Below, in pieces: positions 55,502 through 63,657 of a stretch of 64,000 nt of DNA. The stretch covers positions 3,658,001 to 3,722,000 of the forward strand of contig NZ_CP044344.1 of assembly GCF_008761635.1 (NCBI RefSeq). The letters run 5' to 3'. The notes beneath the pieces were generated by a model, which was not told where the DNA came from, did no database searches, and saw nothing but the letters and a program-made list of their open reading frames with translations. This stretch comes from Nocardioides cynanchi. GTDB lineage: Bacteria; Actinomycetota; Actinomycetes; Propionibacteriales; Nocardioidaceae. Both the position numbers and the translations under genes were made by a program. How positions within the stretch are numbered: position 1 is the stretch's first letter; every line of letters starts with the position of its first letter.

Positions 55502-55748
55502 CTTTCCGGACGAGGGGGCCGTCAAGCGGCGTTGCGCCCGATATTGGGTTGGCAACACCGTCAGGATCGACTACCGACGCGACCTGGTCGCCCTGTCTTT
55601 CCCTGTGGCGTGCATCAACACTCCTCGGTGGGTCGCGGCTCGCGTCCTGGAGGTGTCCAAGAAGAGTGCGGGTGTCTTCGACTCAGACGACCTACCCGAT
55701 CAGAACCGGACCGTCGGCACCTACAGCCCCCGAGTACATCAGGGCTGA
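55491..55748 (+). CDS. Possible small hypothetical protein, 85 aa
   Basis: Open frame starting MRVRFPDEGAVKRRCARYWV, with no recognisable domain and no clear ribosome-binding site. Its start lies in copy 4 of the dispersed motif and its stop is just before copy 5. Codon bias is weak; it may be non-coding. Confidence 0.35.
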   Translation: MRVRFPDEGAVKRRCARYWVGNTVRIDYRRDLVALSFPVACINTPRWVAARVLEVSKKSAGVFDSDDLPDQNRTVGTYSPRVHQG

Positions 55749-55752
55749 GGCA

Positions 55753-55780
55753 GTCGACCGCTCATCGGCATGAGAGTGCG
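55753..55780 (+). repeat. Dispersed palindromic motif, copy 5
   Basis: GTCGACCG then CTCATCGGCATGAG then AGTGCG. The core CTCAT-CGGC-ATGAG is a perfect 5-bp stem, and GTCGA/TCGAC (to 55785) can close an outer stem. Confidence 0.65.
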
Positions 55781-55885
55781 ATCGACCTCCTGCCACCGGT
55801 GTGGAGCTGCTTGGGACCCCGCCCCTGGGCCTGTGACCGGCCGGACAGCGGAATGAACGGCTCCGCTGATGGGTAGCGTCGGGTC

Positions 55886-56467
55886 ATGGGAACCATCTGG
55901 GCTGACAGCGTCCGGCGGAGCCTGAACGAGGCGGTGGACTTGTTGGGTGCTGTCATCCACGACTGTCCCGACGAACTCTGGCGCGTCCCGATGTGGCGGG
56001 TGCAGCCCTCCGAGATCGTCGGAGAGGTGTACGACGACGCGGGCGTCCCCATCAGCGGTTCTGCCCGGAGAGAAGAACGAGTCCAGCGTTGGTCCCAACC
56101 ATGGAGCGTGGCCTGGCATGCCCTGGAGGTGCTCGACTACGACCTGGCCGGCGAGCTGGTCCCGTGGTCTCCTCCGCCGCCGTTCGCCGGCAACCCCCAC
56201 TGGCAGACGTTCACCAGCCTGCCGGTCGGCTGGTCGCGCCCCGAGCTCGCCGGCTACGTCGCCCATTGTCGAGGGCGGATTCACGACGTGTTGGGCGACC
56301 TGACCGAGGACGGGGCCGCGACGTTGCTGCCGGCCACCCATCGCTACGCGGGCAAGCCTTACGCCTGGATCGTCACCAGCCTGATCGGCCACACCACCGC
56401 GCACGCCGTGCAGATTCGGCAGTTCACGAGCACCCGCGAGACGCCGCCCGTCCCACCGGCTGCCTGA
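55886..56467 (+). CDS. DinB-like four-helix protein
   Basis: 193 residues. WSVAWHALEVLDYDLAGELV and SLIGHTTAHAVQIRQF carry His residues positioned like the metal ligands of the DinB/YfiT superfamily (thiol-transferases such as mycothiol-dependent enzymes). The substrate is unknown. Its composition returns to the high-GC pattern of the host. ATG at 55886 follows GGGTAGCGTCGGGTC. Confidence 0.78.
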   Translation: MGTIWADSVRRSLNEAVDLLGAVIHDCPDELWRVPMWRVQPSEIVGEVYDDAGVPISGSARREERVQRWSQPWSVAWHALEVLDYDLAGELVPWSPPPPFAGNPHWQTFTSLPVGWSRPELAGYVAHCRGRIHDVLGDLTEDGAATLLPATHRYAGKPYAWIVTSLIGHTTAHAVQIRQFTSTRETPPVPPAA

Positions 56468-56522
56468 GAGGTCGCGCTGTCGGTGGCGGCGAGCCGAGAC
56501 CCTCCCTGGGCGTTCGGGCGGG

Positions 56523-57029
56523 TCAGACAGCGCCGTCGGACAGCAGCGCGTCGAGCTTGGCGTAGCCGTCGTTCACACCGACCTCCATGCCGCTGCGCAG
56601 CCAGGCGTCCCGCGCCTCGAAGCTGTCGCAGAGCGACCGGGCGTGCAGGCGGGTGCGGCCGTCCCCGAGGTCCTCGAACGTCATCGTCTCGAGCGCCACG
56701 CCGTCGGGCATGCCGTCCCACGTGAAGGTCTGCACGATCCGGTCGGGACGCACGGTGTGGAAGCAGCCGTGGAACGCCTGCTGCTGGCCGTCGCTGTCGT
56801 CTCCGCGGAAGCGGAAGGCGCCGCCCTCGGTGGCGTCCCAGCGGTCGATCACGACGGACAGGCCGGCCGGGCCGACCCAGCGGGCGAAGAGGTCCTGGTC
56901 GGTGTGGGCCCGGAGCAGCTGCTCGGGGGTGGCCTCGAAGTCGCGCCGGATGTGGATCATCGGCACCGTCGGGTCGGCCTCGATCGCGGCCTGGTCGTAG
57001 CGGGTGTCCGGGTGCGTTTCGGTGGTCAT
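56523..57029 (-). CDS. AHSA1/SRPBCC family protein paired with ArsR regulator
   Basis: 168 residues, helix-grip fold: IHIRRDFEATPEQLLRAHTD, FARWVGPAGLSVVIDRWDAT, GCFHTVRPDRIVQTFTWDGM and the C-terminal helix. Such proteins are very often encoded right after a small ArsR regulator, as here; the ligand is unknown. The ATG overlaps the regulator stop (ATGA), so the pair is translationally coupled. Confidence 0.88.
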   Translation of the reverse strand: MTTETHPDTRYDQAAIEADPTVPMIHIRRDFEATPEQLLRAHTDQDLFARWVGPAGLSVVIDRWDATEGGAFRFRGDDSDGQQQAFHGCFHTVRPDRIVQTFTWDGMPDGVALETMTFEDLGDGRTRLHARSLCDSFEARDAWLRSGMEVGVNDGYAKLDALLSDGAV

Positions 57030-57388
57030 GATGCGGTGCCCTCCTGGGTCCTCTCGGTGGTGGTCTGCTCGTCGTTCAGGTCGGCCAGGACGTCGTCCAG
57101 CCGGGCGAAGCGCTCCTCGGCCCGTCGCCGGTACCGCTCGATCCATGCCGTCATCAGGTCGAACACCTCGGCTTCCAGGTGCACCGGTCGGCGCTGGGCG
57201 TCGCGGCTGCGGGTGACCAGACCGGCCTGCTCGAGCACCTTGAGGTGCTTGGAGACTGCCTGGAGGCTCACGTCGTACGGCGCGGCCAGGTCGCCGACCG
57301 TCGCGTCACCCTCGGTGAGGCGGGCGACCAGGTCGCGCCGGGTGGGGTCGGCCAGGGCCGCGAAGACGCGGGAGAGCGGGTCCGCCAT
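57026..57388 (-). CDS. ArsR/SdpR-like transcription repressor
   Basis: 120 residues. LSRVFAALADPTRRDLVARL, VGDLAAPYDVSLQAVSKHLK and LEQAGLVTRSRDAQRRPVHL form the winged helix. It lacks metal-binding cysteines. ATG at 57388 gives the standard MADPLSRVFAALADPTRR start; a TTG at 57403 is less likely. It presumably represses its own operon by binding the two TCAACC-N4-GGTTGA sites just upstream. Confidence 0.92.
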   Translation of the reverse strand: MADPLSRVFAALADPTRRDLVARLTEGDATVGDLAAPYDVSLQAVSKHLKVLEQAGLVTRSRDAQRRPVHLEAEVFDLMTAWIERYRRRAEERFARLDDVLADLNDEQTTTERTQEGTAS

Positions 57389-57399
57389 GGTCACCTTCT

Positions 57400-57415
57400 T
57401 CAACCTCGTGGTTGA
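57400..57415. promoter_or_regulatory. ArsR operator, proximal
   Basis: TCAACCTCGTGGTTGA, a perfect TCAACC-N4-GGTTGA inverted repeat 12 bases upstream of the regulator start. Confidence 0.75.
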
Positions 57416-57445
57416 TCACGACGGTAGGGCGGTGCTCAGGCTTTG

Positions 57446-57461
57446 TCAACCATGCGGTTGA
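57446..57461. promoter_or_regulatory. ArsR operator, distal
   Basis: TCAACCATGCGGTTGA, the same half-sites with a different 4-base centre, 46 bases from the proximal site (centre to centre). The promoter probably lies between the two. Confidence 0.75.
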
Positions 57462-57462
57462 G

Positions 57463-57650
57463 TGGTCTCGACTTCGCTCGACCACCGAGGACCGCTCGAC
57501 CACCGAGAACCGCTTGACCACCGAGAACCGCTTGACCACCGAGAACCGCTCGACCATCGAGGACCGCTCGACCATCGAGGACCGCTCGACCACCGAGGAC
57601 CGCTCGACCACCGGGACCGCTCGACCACCGAGGACCGCTCGACCACCGGG
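57463..57650. repeat. Tandem repeat array, ~18-bp unit
   Basis: A seed matching the one at 24493 (one mismatch over 26 bases) is followed by about nine 17-18-bp units of the form GACCGCTCGACCACCGAG with changes (AACCGCTTG, ACCATCGAG, ACCGGG). It fills the gap between the ArsR regulator promoter and the end of the UPF0182 gene. No spacers, so not CRISPR. Confidence 0.9.
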
Positions 57651-57667
57651 CCGGGCCGCCCGGCGGG

Positions 57668-60391
57668 TCAGTGGGCGCGGGACTCGAAGTTCGCGATCGC
57701 CTGGCGGAGCGCGTCGTCGAGGGTCGACTTGAAGGCCGGCTGCCCGTTGCCGTAGACCGCGATCACGTGGCGCAGGATCGGGAAGGAGTTGCCGCCCACC
57801 GCCTGGGCGTAGACCGGCTCGACGTAGAGCACCTGGCCGGCCAGCGGGATCGTGAGCAGGTTGCCCAGCACGACCTTGGAGTTGCCCTGGCGCTGCAGGG
57901 TCAGGGCCTTGGCGATCGTGTTGTCGGACTCGATGTCGTTCTGGATCTGCGACGGCGATCCGACCGACTGCCCGGCCGGGAACTCCAGCAGGGTGAAACG
58001 TCCGTAGCCGGGGCCAGGCTCGGCGTTCACCGTCAGGAAGCCGGCGAGGTCGCGGTCGTTCAGGGTCACCATCGGCGTGGACAGCGCGTAGCCCGCCGGG
58101 CCGTCGCCCGTGGCGGACATCGACATGTAGACCGACGGGAGCGTGGGTGACGACGACGTCGACGTGATGCCGTTGCGGTTCACCCGGGCGGTGGCCGCGA
58201 GGGTCGGGTCGCTCGGGATCTTCCAGAAGGCGCTGCCGCTGTAGAAGTCCCGCGGGTTGGTCACGTGGTAGTTGGTGAGCAGGCTGCGCTGCACGTTGAA
58301 GAGGTCCTGCGGGTAGCGCAGGTGGGGCAGCAGGTCGGCCGGGATCGTCGACTCCGGCTGCACGAGGCCGGGGAACGCCGCCTCCCACGTCTGCAGGATC
58401 GGGTCCGGCTCGGCGGCCTGGTTCCAGGAGTAGAGGGTGACCTTGCCGGTGTAGGCGTCGACGGTGGCCTTGACCGAGTTGTGGAGGTAGTTGACCGTCG
58501 TGTTCGGCTGCGTCACCGTCGAGCCGGTCTTGGTCAGCGAGTTGCTGGTGGCCGAGCGCAGGTTGGTCTTCTGCGACTCGGGGTAGTTCGAGGTGGACGT
58601 GTAGCCGTCGACCACCCAGTCCACGTGCCCGTCGACCATGGCGGGGTAGACGTCGCCGTCGAGGGTCAGCCACGGCGCGACCGTGGCCACCCGGCTGCGC
58701 GGGTTGCGCACGGTGAGCAGCTTCGAGCCGCTGTTGATCTCGCTGGAGAAGAAGATGTTGGGGTCGCCCAGCTTCACGGCGTAGAGGAACCGGTCGAAGC
58801 GCGACCCGATCGGCACTCCGCCCCCGCCGGCGTACGTCGTGTGGACCGCGCCCGAGGCGCTGTTGCTGCCGGGGTAGTCGAACTCGAGGTCGGTGGTGCT
58901 GCCCGCCGGCTGGCCGACGATGGAGTACGACGGGGAGTTCTGGCCGAAGTAGATCTGCGGCGTCGTGACCGGGATCCGGTTCGCCGGAGGTAGCCCGCCG
59001 TTGACGAACAGGGGAGTGCCGGTGCGCGGGTCCATCCGGTCGGTCGGCGCGGCGACGACGCCGTAGCCGTGCGTGTAGACCAGGTGCCGGTTGGTCCAGG
59101 TGCTCCGCGAGATGCCGGACAGGTTGAGCTCACGCACCGCGACCGCGAGGTCGTGCTCCTGGCCGGCCAGCGGGTAGTGGTCGATGTCGAGGGTGGACTT
59201 GAAGTTGTAGTAGGCCTGCACCTGCTGCTTGACGTTGAACGTCGGGCTGAGCTGGTTGGGGTCGAGCAGCCGGATCTGGGCGATCTGCCTGGCCTCGGCC
59301 AGCAGGGCCGCACCGCTGGGCCGGGCCTGCCGGGTGACGCCGTACTGCTGGGTGGCGACCTGGTGGTCGAGGCCGAAGGCGTTCAGGGTCGCGGCCTGGT
59401 TGCGCTCGATCGAGGTGCGGTCCAGGGTCGAGGCGCTCGGCTGCTCGCGGTAGCGCATCACCAGCGTGGGCCAGAGGCCACCGATCAGAATGGCCGCGAC
59501 CGCCATCGTGACGAGACCGAGCACGGCGTACCGCAGCCGGCGCAGCCGCACGTTGGCGAACAGGACGAGCGCGCACAGGACCGCGACGACCATCAGGATG
59601 GTGCGGGCCGGCAGCACCGCGTGCTGGTCGGTGTAGGACAGGCCGGTCACCGGCCCACGCGTCGAGGTGGAGAGCGCGAAGCGGCCCAGCCAGTACGACG
59701 CGGCCTTGAGCAGGAGGTAGAGACCCAGCAGCAGCGAGACCTGAGCCTTGAACGACGGGGTCATCCGGCGTCCGCGGCCCCGGATCCGCAGCGCGCCGTA
59801 CAGGTAGGACGCGATCACGGTGACCACCAGGCAGGTGACCACGATGGAGCTGAGATAGGAGTCGACCATCTTGTGGAACGGGTAGATGGACACGAAGTAG
59901 GACAGGTCGCGGTGGAACTGCGGGTCCTGCTGGCCCCACGAGACCGAGTGCCTCCACATCAGGTAGGTCTGCCAGCGGTGGGTCGCCCGGCTGCCGGCGC
60001 GCACGCCCAGCCACAGGGAGACCACGACGATCAGCCAGACCCGCACCCGCGACTCGTAGCGCACGAAGCGGGCGCGCCACTTCTGCCGGACCGGGTCCGG
60101 GCGGAAGCGCGGCCGGTTGCGGACCACCACGAGCAGCGAGGCCGCGACGGCCAGTGCGGTCAGGCCGCCGAAGACCGCGAACAGCAGGATCTGGGCACCC
60201 AGGATGGTGCCGTAGACCGAGCCGGCATGCACCGAGTCGAACCACAGCACGTTGGTGCGGATGTTGACGAACGCGAGGAACGCGTAGACCACCGCGGCAA
60301 GCACGAGCGCGATGAGCAGGAGCCGGATCCCGAGCCGCTTCCAACGAGATGTGTCGAGCATGCGGAGACGCGATGGGGAAGCGGTTGACAC
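57668..60391 (-). CDS. UPF0182 family large membrane protein
   Basis: 907 residues. Seven N-terminal helices (for example IRLLLIALVLAAVVYAFLAF, TILGAQILLFAVFGGLTALA, AVLGLVTMAVAAILIGGLWP) are followed by a ~580-residue outer domain (LVYTHGYGVVAAPTDRMDPR, GGVPIGSRFDRFLYAVKLGD, YPQDLFNVQRSLLTNYHVTN) typical of UPF0182. Function unknown; common in actinobacteria and cyanobacteria. GTG at 60391 is placed seven bases after a TAGGGT -10 box, so the mRNA may be leaderless; ATG at 60361 is an alternative. Confidence 0.9.
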   Translation of the reverse strand: MSTASPSRLRMLDTSRWKRLGIRLLLIALVLAAVVYAFLAFVNIRTNVLWFDSVHAGSVYGTILGAQILLFAVFGGLTALAVAASLLVVVRNRPRFRPDPVRQKWRARFVRYESRVRVWLIVVVSLWLGVRAGSRATHRWQTYLMWRHSVSWGQQDPQFHRDLSYFVSIYPFHKMVDSYLSSIVVTCLVVTVIASYLYGALRIRGRGRRMTPSFKAQVSLLLGLYLLLKAASYWLGRFALSTSTRGPVTGLSYTDQHAVLPARTILMVVAVLCALVLFANVRLRRLRYAVLGLVTMAVAAILIGGLWPTLVMRYREQPSASTLDRTSIERNQAATLNAFGLDHQVATQQYGVTRQARPSGAALLAEARQIAQIRLLDPNQLSPTFNVKQQVQAYYNFKSTLDIDHYPLAGQEHDLAVAVRELNLSGISRSTWTNRHLVYTHGYGVVAAPTDRMDPRTGTPLFVNGGLPPANRIPVTTPQIYFGQNSPSYSIVGQPAGSTTDLEFDYPGSNSASGAVHTTYAGGGGVPIGSRFDRFLYAVKLGDPNIFFSSEINSGSKLLTVRNPRSRVATVAPWLTLDGDVYPAMVDGHVDWVVDGYTSTSNYPESQKTNLRSATSNSLTKTGSTVTQPNTTVNYLHNSVKATVDAYTGKVTLYSWNQAAEPDPILQTWEAAFPGLVQPESTIPADLLPHLRYPQDLFNVQRSLLTNYHVTNPRDFYSGSAFWKIPSDPTLAATARVNRNGITSTSSSPTLPSVYMSMSATGDGPAGYALSTPMVTLNDRDLAGFLTVNAEPGPGYGRFTLLEFPAGQSVGSPSQIQNDIESDNTIAKALTLQRQGNSKVVLGNLLTIPLAGQVLYVEPVYAQAVGGNSFPILRHVIAVYGNGQPAFKSTLDDALRQAIANFESRAH

Positions 60392-60416
60392 GGGCGGAAC
60401 CCTACCAACGGGCAGG

Positions 60417-62096
60417 TCACCGGCCCGCTTCGGCGGACGCGGGTTCGAGCCAGGTGTGCACGAGCGAGACCACCGACGAGCCCTCGCCGCTGGCACTGGC
60501 CACGCGCTTCATCGAGCCTGCCCGGATGTCGCCGACCGCGAAGATGCCGGGCACGGTGGTGACCAGGTTGTCCGGCGGCAGGCCGTCGCGCCAGGCCTCG
60601 GGCGGGACCTCGCGACCGGTGAGCACGAAGCCGCGCGCGTCGCGGGCCACCTCGTCAGGCAGCCAGTCGCAGTGGGCGACGGCGCCGAGCAGCAGGAACA
60701 GGCCGCCGGCCTCCCGGCGGGTGCGCTCCCCGGTGACGGTGTCCTCGACCTCGATCCACTCCAGCCGCCCGTTGCCTCCACCGTCGACCACCTGGCAGCA
60801 GCCCTCGACGGTGATCCGCGGGTTGAACTCGATCTCGCCGATGAGGTACGACGACATGGTCGCGCGCAGGTCGGGTCGTCGGACCAGGATGGTCACCGAC
60901 CTGGCGAAGCGGGCCAGGTGGATCGCGGCCTGCCCGGCGGAGTTGCCACCGCCCACGACGTAGACGTCGTACCCCTCCATCTCGCGGGCGGCGGTCATCG
61001 CGGCGCCGTAGTTGACGCCGCTGCCGACCAGGGAGTCGACCGCGTCGACGCCGAGCTTGCGGTAGGTGACACCGGAGGCGATCACCACGGCACGGGCACG
61101 GACGTCACCACCCTCGGTGCGGATCACGTGCGGCTCGCCGTCGCGGCCGACCTCGAGGGCCGTGGCCGGCCAACCGGTGTAGAACCGGGTGCCGAACCGG
61201 ATCGCCTGGTTGCGGGCCCGCTGGGCCAGCCGCATGCCGGAGATGCCGCGCGGGAACCCGAGGTAGTTGCGGATCATCGAGCTGGTCCCGGCCTGGCCGC
61301 CGATCGCCTCGGCCTCGATGGTGACCGTGCTGAGACCCTCGGACGCGCCGTACACCGACGCTGCGAGGCCGGCCGGGCCGGCGCCGACGATGGCCAGGTC
61401 GACCACCGAGTCGACCTCGATGTCGTCGGGGCGGCCGTAGATCGACACCGCGACGTCGCGCACCGACGAGACCGGGTAGGGGTCGCCGTTCCAGCGCTCG
61501 ACCAGGGGGTACGACGGCACCGGGGCGCCGTACCGCGCGACGATCTCCCGACCGGTCTCGCTGTCGGGGTGATGCACCAGGGCGGGCACGCCGATCCGGT
61601 CGAGGTAGTCACGCACGGCCAGGGTGATGCCGTCGTTGCTCGGCGAGACGATCCGAAGCGCCTCGACCACCGGTGCAGCCACCGTGGAGCCCCAGTCGGA
61701 GAGCAGCTCGCAGACCGCGGTGTGGAACTCCTCGTCCCGTGCGCCCCGGGGCATCAGCAGGTAGGCGTCGTACTTGCCCTTGGCCAGGGCGGGACGCAGG
61801 GCCTCGGCGTCGTCGCGGAACCGCGTGTAGTGGGCCGCGATCAGGCGGCGCGCCGTCGGCACGTAGGTGCGCAGCCGCTGGAACATCGCCAGCACGTCGT
61901 CGTCGGGCAGTACCGACTCGGAGACGGCCAGCGCCAGCGGCCGGCCCTCGCGGGTGAGCGCCTGCACGACCTGCTTGGCCTCCGCGGCGCTGCGGGCGGC
62001 CCGCACGTCGTAGTCGCGGGCGTAGCGGCCGAACTCGTCGAGCAGGAAGTCGGCGTTGTCCTCCGAGACCAGGAGGATGGCAGGGCGGTCGTCCAC
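60417..62096 (-). CDS. Fused response-regulator-like/thioredoxin-reductase-like FAD protein
   Basis: 559 residues. Residues 1-125 have a receiver fold (AILLVSEDNADFLLDEFGRY...LAVSESVLPDDDVLAMFQRL), but the phosphorylated Asp position is Glu60. From ~240 on is a TrxB-type enzyme with FAD motif LAIVGAGPAGLAASVYGASE and NADPH motif YVVGGGNSAGQAAIHLARFA; the CxxC disulfide site is absent (GVNYGAAMTA there), so it is not a true thioredoxin reductase. VPGIFAVGDIRAG is the family end motif. GTG at 62096 follows TACGAT. The UPF0182 gene starts 26 bases downstream. Confidence 0.88.
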   Translation of the reverse strand: MDDRPAILLVSEDNADFLLDEFGRYARDYDVRAARSAAEAKQVVQALTREGRPLALAVSESVLPDDDVLAMFQRLRTYVPTARRLIAAHYTRFRDDAEALRPALAKGKYDAYLLMPRGARDEEFHTAVCELLSDWGSTVAAPVVEALRIVSPSNDGITLAVRDYLDRIGVPALVHHPDSETGREIVARYGAPVPSYPLVERWNGDPYPVSSVRDVAVSIYGRPDDIEVDSVVDLAIVGAGPAGLAASVYGASEGLSTVTIEAEAIGGQAGTSSMIRNYLGFPRGISGMRLAQRARNQAIRFGTRFYTGWPATALEVGRDGEPHVIRTEGGDVRARAVVIASGVTYRKLGVDAVDSLVGSGVNYGAAMTAAREMEGYDVYVVGGGNSAGQAAIHLARFARSVTILVRRPDLRATMSSYLIGEIEFNPRITVEGCCQVVDGGGNGRLEWIEVEDTVTGERTRREAGGLFLLLGAVAHCDWLPDEVARDARGFVLTGREVPPEAWRDGLPPDNLVTTVPGIFAVGDIRAGSMKRVASASGEGSSVVSLVHTWLEPASAEAGR

Positions 62097-62170
62097 CTGA
62101 CCGATCGTAGGCCGCGACCGTGCAGACCGGTGGGCTCGGCACGGTCCTCTCCGCTCGTAGGATGCCGTCC

Positions 62171-62992
62171 GTGCGCCTGCGGATCGACCTCTCCTACGAC
62201 GGGGGCGACTTCCACGGGTGGGCGATGCAGCCGGGGCTGCGGACCGTCGAGGCGGAGCTGGCGGCCGGGCTGACGACGGTGCTCCGGCTGCCCTCGGTGA
62301 CGCTGGTGTGCGCCGGACGCACCGACACCGGCGTGCACGCCCGCGGTCAGGTGGTCCACGTCGACCTCGACGAGCACGTGCTCGTGGCGGCACGCGGGCG
62401 CGACGCCGGCTCGCCGACCGAGGCGCTGGCTCGGCGGCTGAACGGGCTCCTGCCCGCCGATCTCCGGGTACGACGTGTGGTCGCGGCCCCGGACGGCTTC
62501 GACGCCCGCTTCTCCCCGCTGTGGCGGCGCTACGCCTACCGGATCTGCGACGGCATCCCGGACCCGATGGAGCGCGGCCACGTGCTCGCCTGGCCCCGTC
62601 CGCTCGACGTCGCGGCGATGAACGAGGCCTCGGCCGCCCTCCTCGGGTTGCACGACTTCGCCGCCTTCTGCAGGCGGCGCGCGGGCGCGACGACGGTGCG
62701 TACCCTGCTCGACCTCGCCTGGCACCGCGACGGCGACCTGATCACCGGCCTGGTCCGCGCCGACGCGTTCTGCCACCACATGGTCCGCTCGCTGGTCGGC
62801 TCGCTCGTGGCCGTCGGCGAGGGTCGCCGACCCCTCTCCTGGCCGGCCGACCTCCTCGTCGCCGGTGCCCGCGACGCGCGCGTGCTCGTCGTACCCGCGC
62901 ACGGGCTGACGCTCGAGGAGGTCGCCTACCCGCCCGACGCCGACCTGCTGGCCCGGGCCGACCGCACCCGCGCCCGGCGGGAGGTGCCATGA
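62171..62992 (+). CDS. truA: tRNA pseudouridine(38-40) synthase
   Basis: 273 residues. It makes pseudouridine at positions 38-40 of the tRNA anticodon arm. LDLSYDG-type start (RLRIDLSYDGGDFHGWAMQP), catalytic Asp in CAGRTDTGVHA, and FSPLWRRYAYRICDG and FCHHMVRSLVGSLVAVGEG are clear. GTG at 62171 lies seven bases after TAGGAT, suggesting a leaderless mRNA; ATG at 62162 would fall within the -10 box. In most actinobacteria truA directly follows rplQ; here it does not. Confidence 0.93.
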   Translation: MRLRIDLSYDGGDFHGWAMQPGLRTVEAELAAGLTTVLRLPSVTLVCAGRTDTGVHARGQVVHVDLDEHVLVAARGRDAGSPTEALARRLNGLLPADLRVRRVVAAPDGFDARFSPLWRRYAYRICDGIPDPMERGHVLAWPRPLDVAAMNEASAALLGLHDFAAFCRRRAGATTVRTLLDLAWHRDGDLITGLVRADAFCHHMVRSLVGSLVAVGEGRRPLSWPADLLVAGARDARVLVVPAHGLTLEEVAYPPDADLLARADRTRARREVP

Positions 62993-63612
62993 GCGACCAC
63001 CACTACTTCACCGCCGACCCGTCCGTGCCCTTCGCCCGCGAGCCGTTCAGCTGCGAGGTGTGGGGGCACCGGCTCGACCTGGTCAGCGGTTCGGGGGTCT
63101 ACAGCCGCGGCCGGCTCGACAAGGGCACCGCCGTGCTGCTGCGCGAGACCGAGCCGCCACCACCCGGTCACGTGCTCGACCTCGGCACGGGGTATGGCGT
63201 GATCGGGCTGGCCATCGCCGACGCGTGGCGCCGGGACGGCGTCGCCGCCGGTCCGGCCGGCGGGGTCACCGGGGTCGAGGTCAACCAGCGGGCGGTGCTG
63301 CTCGCCAACCAGAACGCCGCGGCGCTCGGCCTCCAGGACCGGTACGTCGCGTGCGAGCCCGACGCCGTACCGGCCGAGGTCGGCTTCGACGAGCTCTGGT
63401 CCAACCCCCCGATCCGGATCGGCAAGGCCGCGCTGCACGACCTGCTGCTCCGGTGGCTCGGCCGGCTCCGCCCGGACGGCAGGGCGGTGATGGTGGTCGG
63501 CAAGAACCTCGGCGGCGACTCGCTCCAGGCCTGGCTGACCGACCAGGGATACCCGACGACGCGCCTGGCCAGCTCCCGGGGGTTCCGCGTGCTGGAGTCG
63601 CGACCGGCCTGA
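62989..63612 (+). CDS. Class I methyltransferase, RsmC/MTS type
   Basis: 207 residues. MTS domain: HVLDLGTGYGVIGLAIADAW (motif I), GVEVNQRAVLLANQNA, and the adenine/guanine N-methyltransferase motif LWSNPPIRIGK. Members methylate rRNA guanine N2 (RsmC, RlmG). Its ATG overlaps the truA stop (ATGA) with GGGAGG upstream, so both RNA-modifying genes form one operon. Confidence 0.9.
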   Translation: MSDHHYFTADPSVPFAREPFSCEVWGHRLDLVSGSGVYSRGRLDKGTAVLLRETEPPPPGHVLDLGTGYGVIGLAIADAWRRDGVAAGPAGGVTGVEVNQRAVLLANQNAAALGLQDRYVACEPDAVPAEVGFDELWSNPPIRIGKAALHDLLLRWLGRLRPDGRAVMVVGKNLGGDSLQAWLTDQGYPTTRLASSRGFRVLESRPA

Positions 63613-63657
63613 CCTGCGACTCGCCTCCCGGGATCGAGCCCGGTCGCCCGCGGCCCG

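Noticed and set aside
52287..55780. Integron cassette array with attC sites
   Set aside because: The dispersed motif lacks the attC core GTTRRRY ends, there is no integrase gene in view, and genes are on both strands.
24493..57650. CRISPR arrays at the two tandem repeats
   Set aside because: Units are contiguous, 17-21 bp, with no unique spacers and no cas genes nearby.
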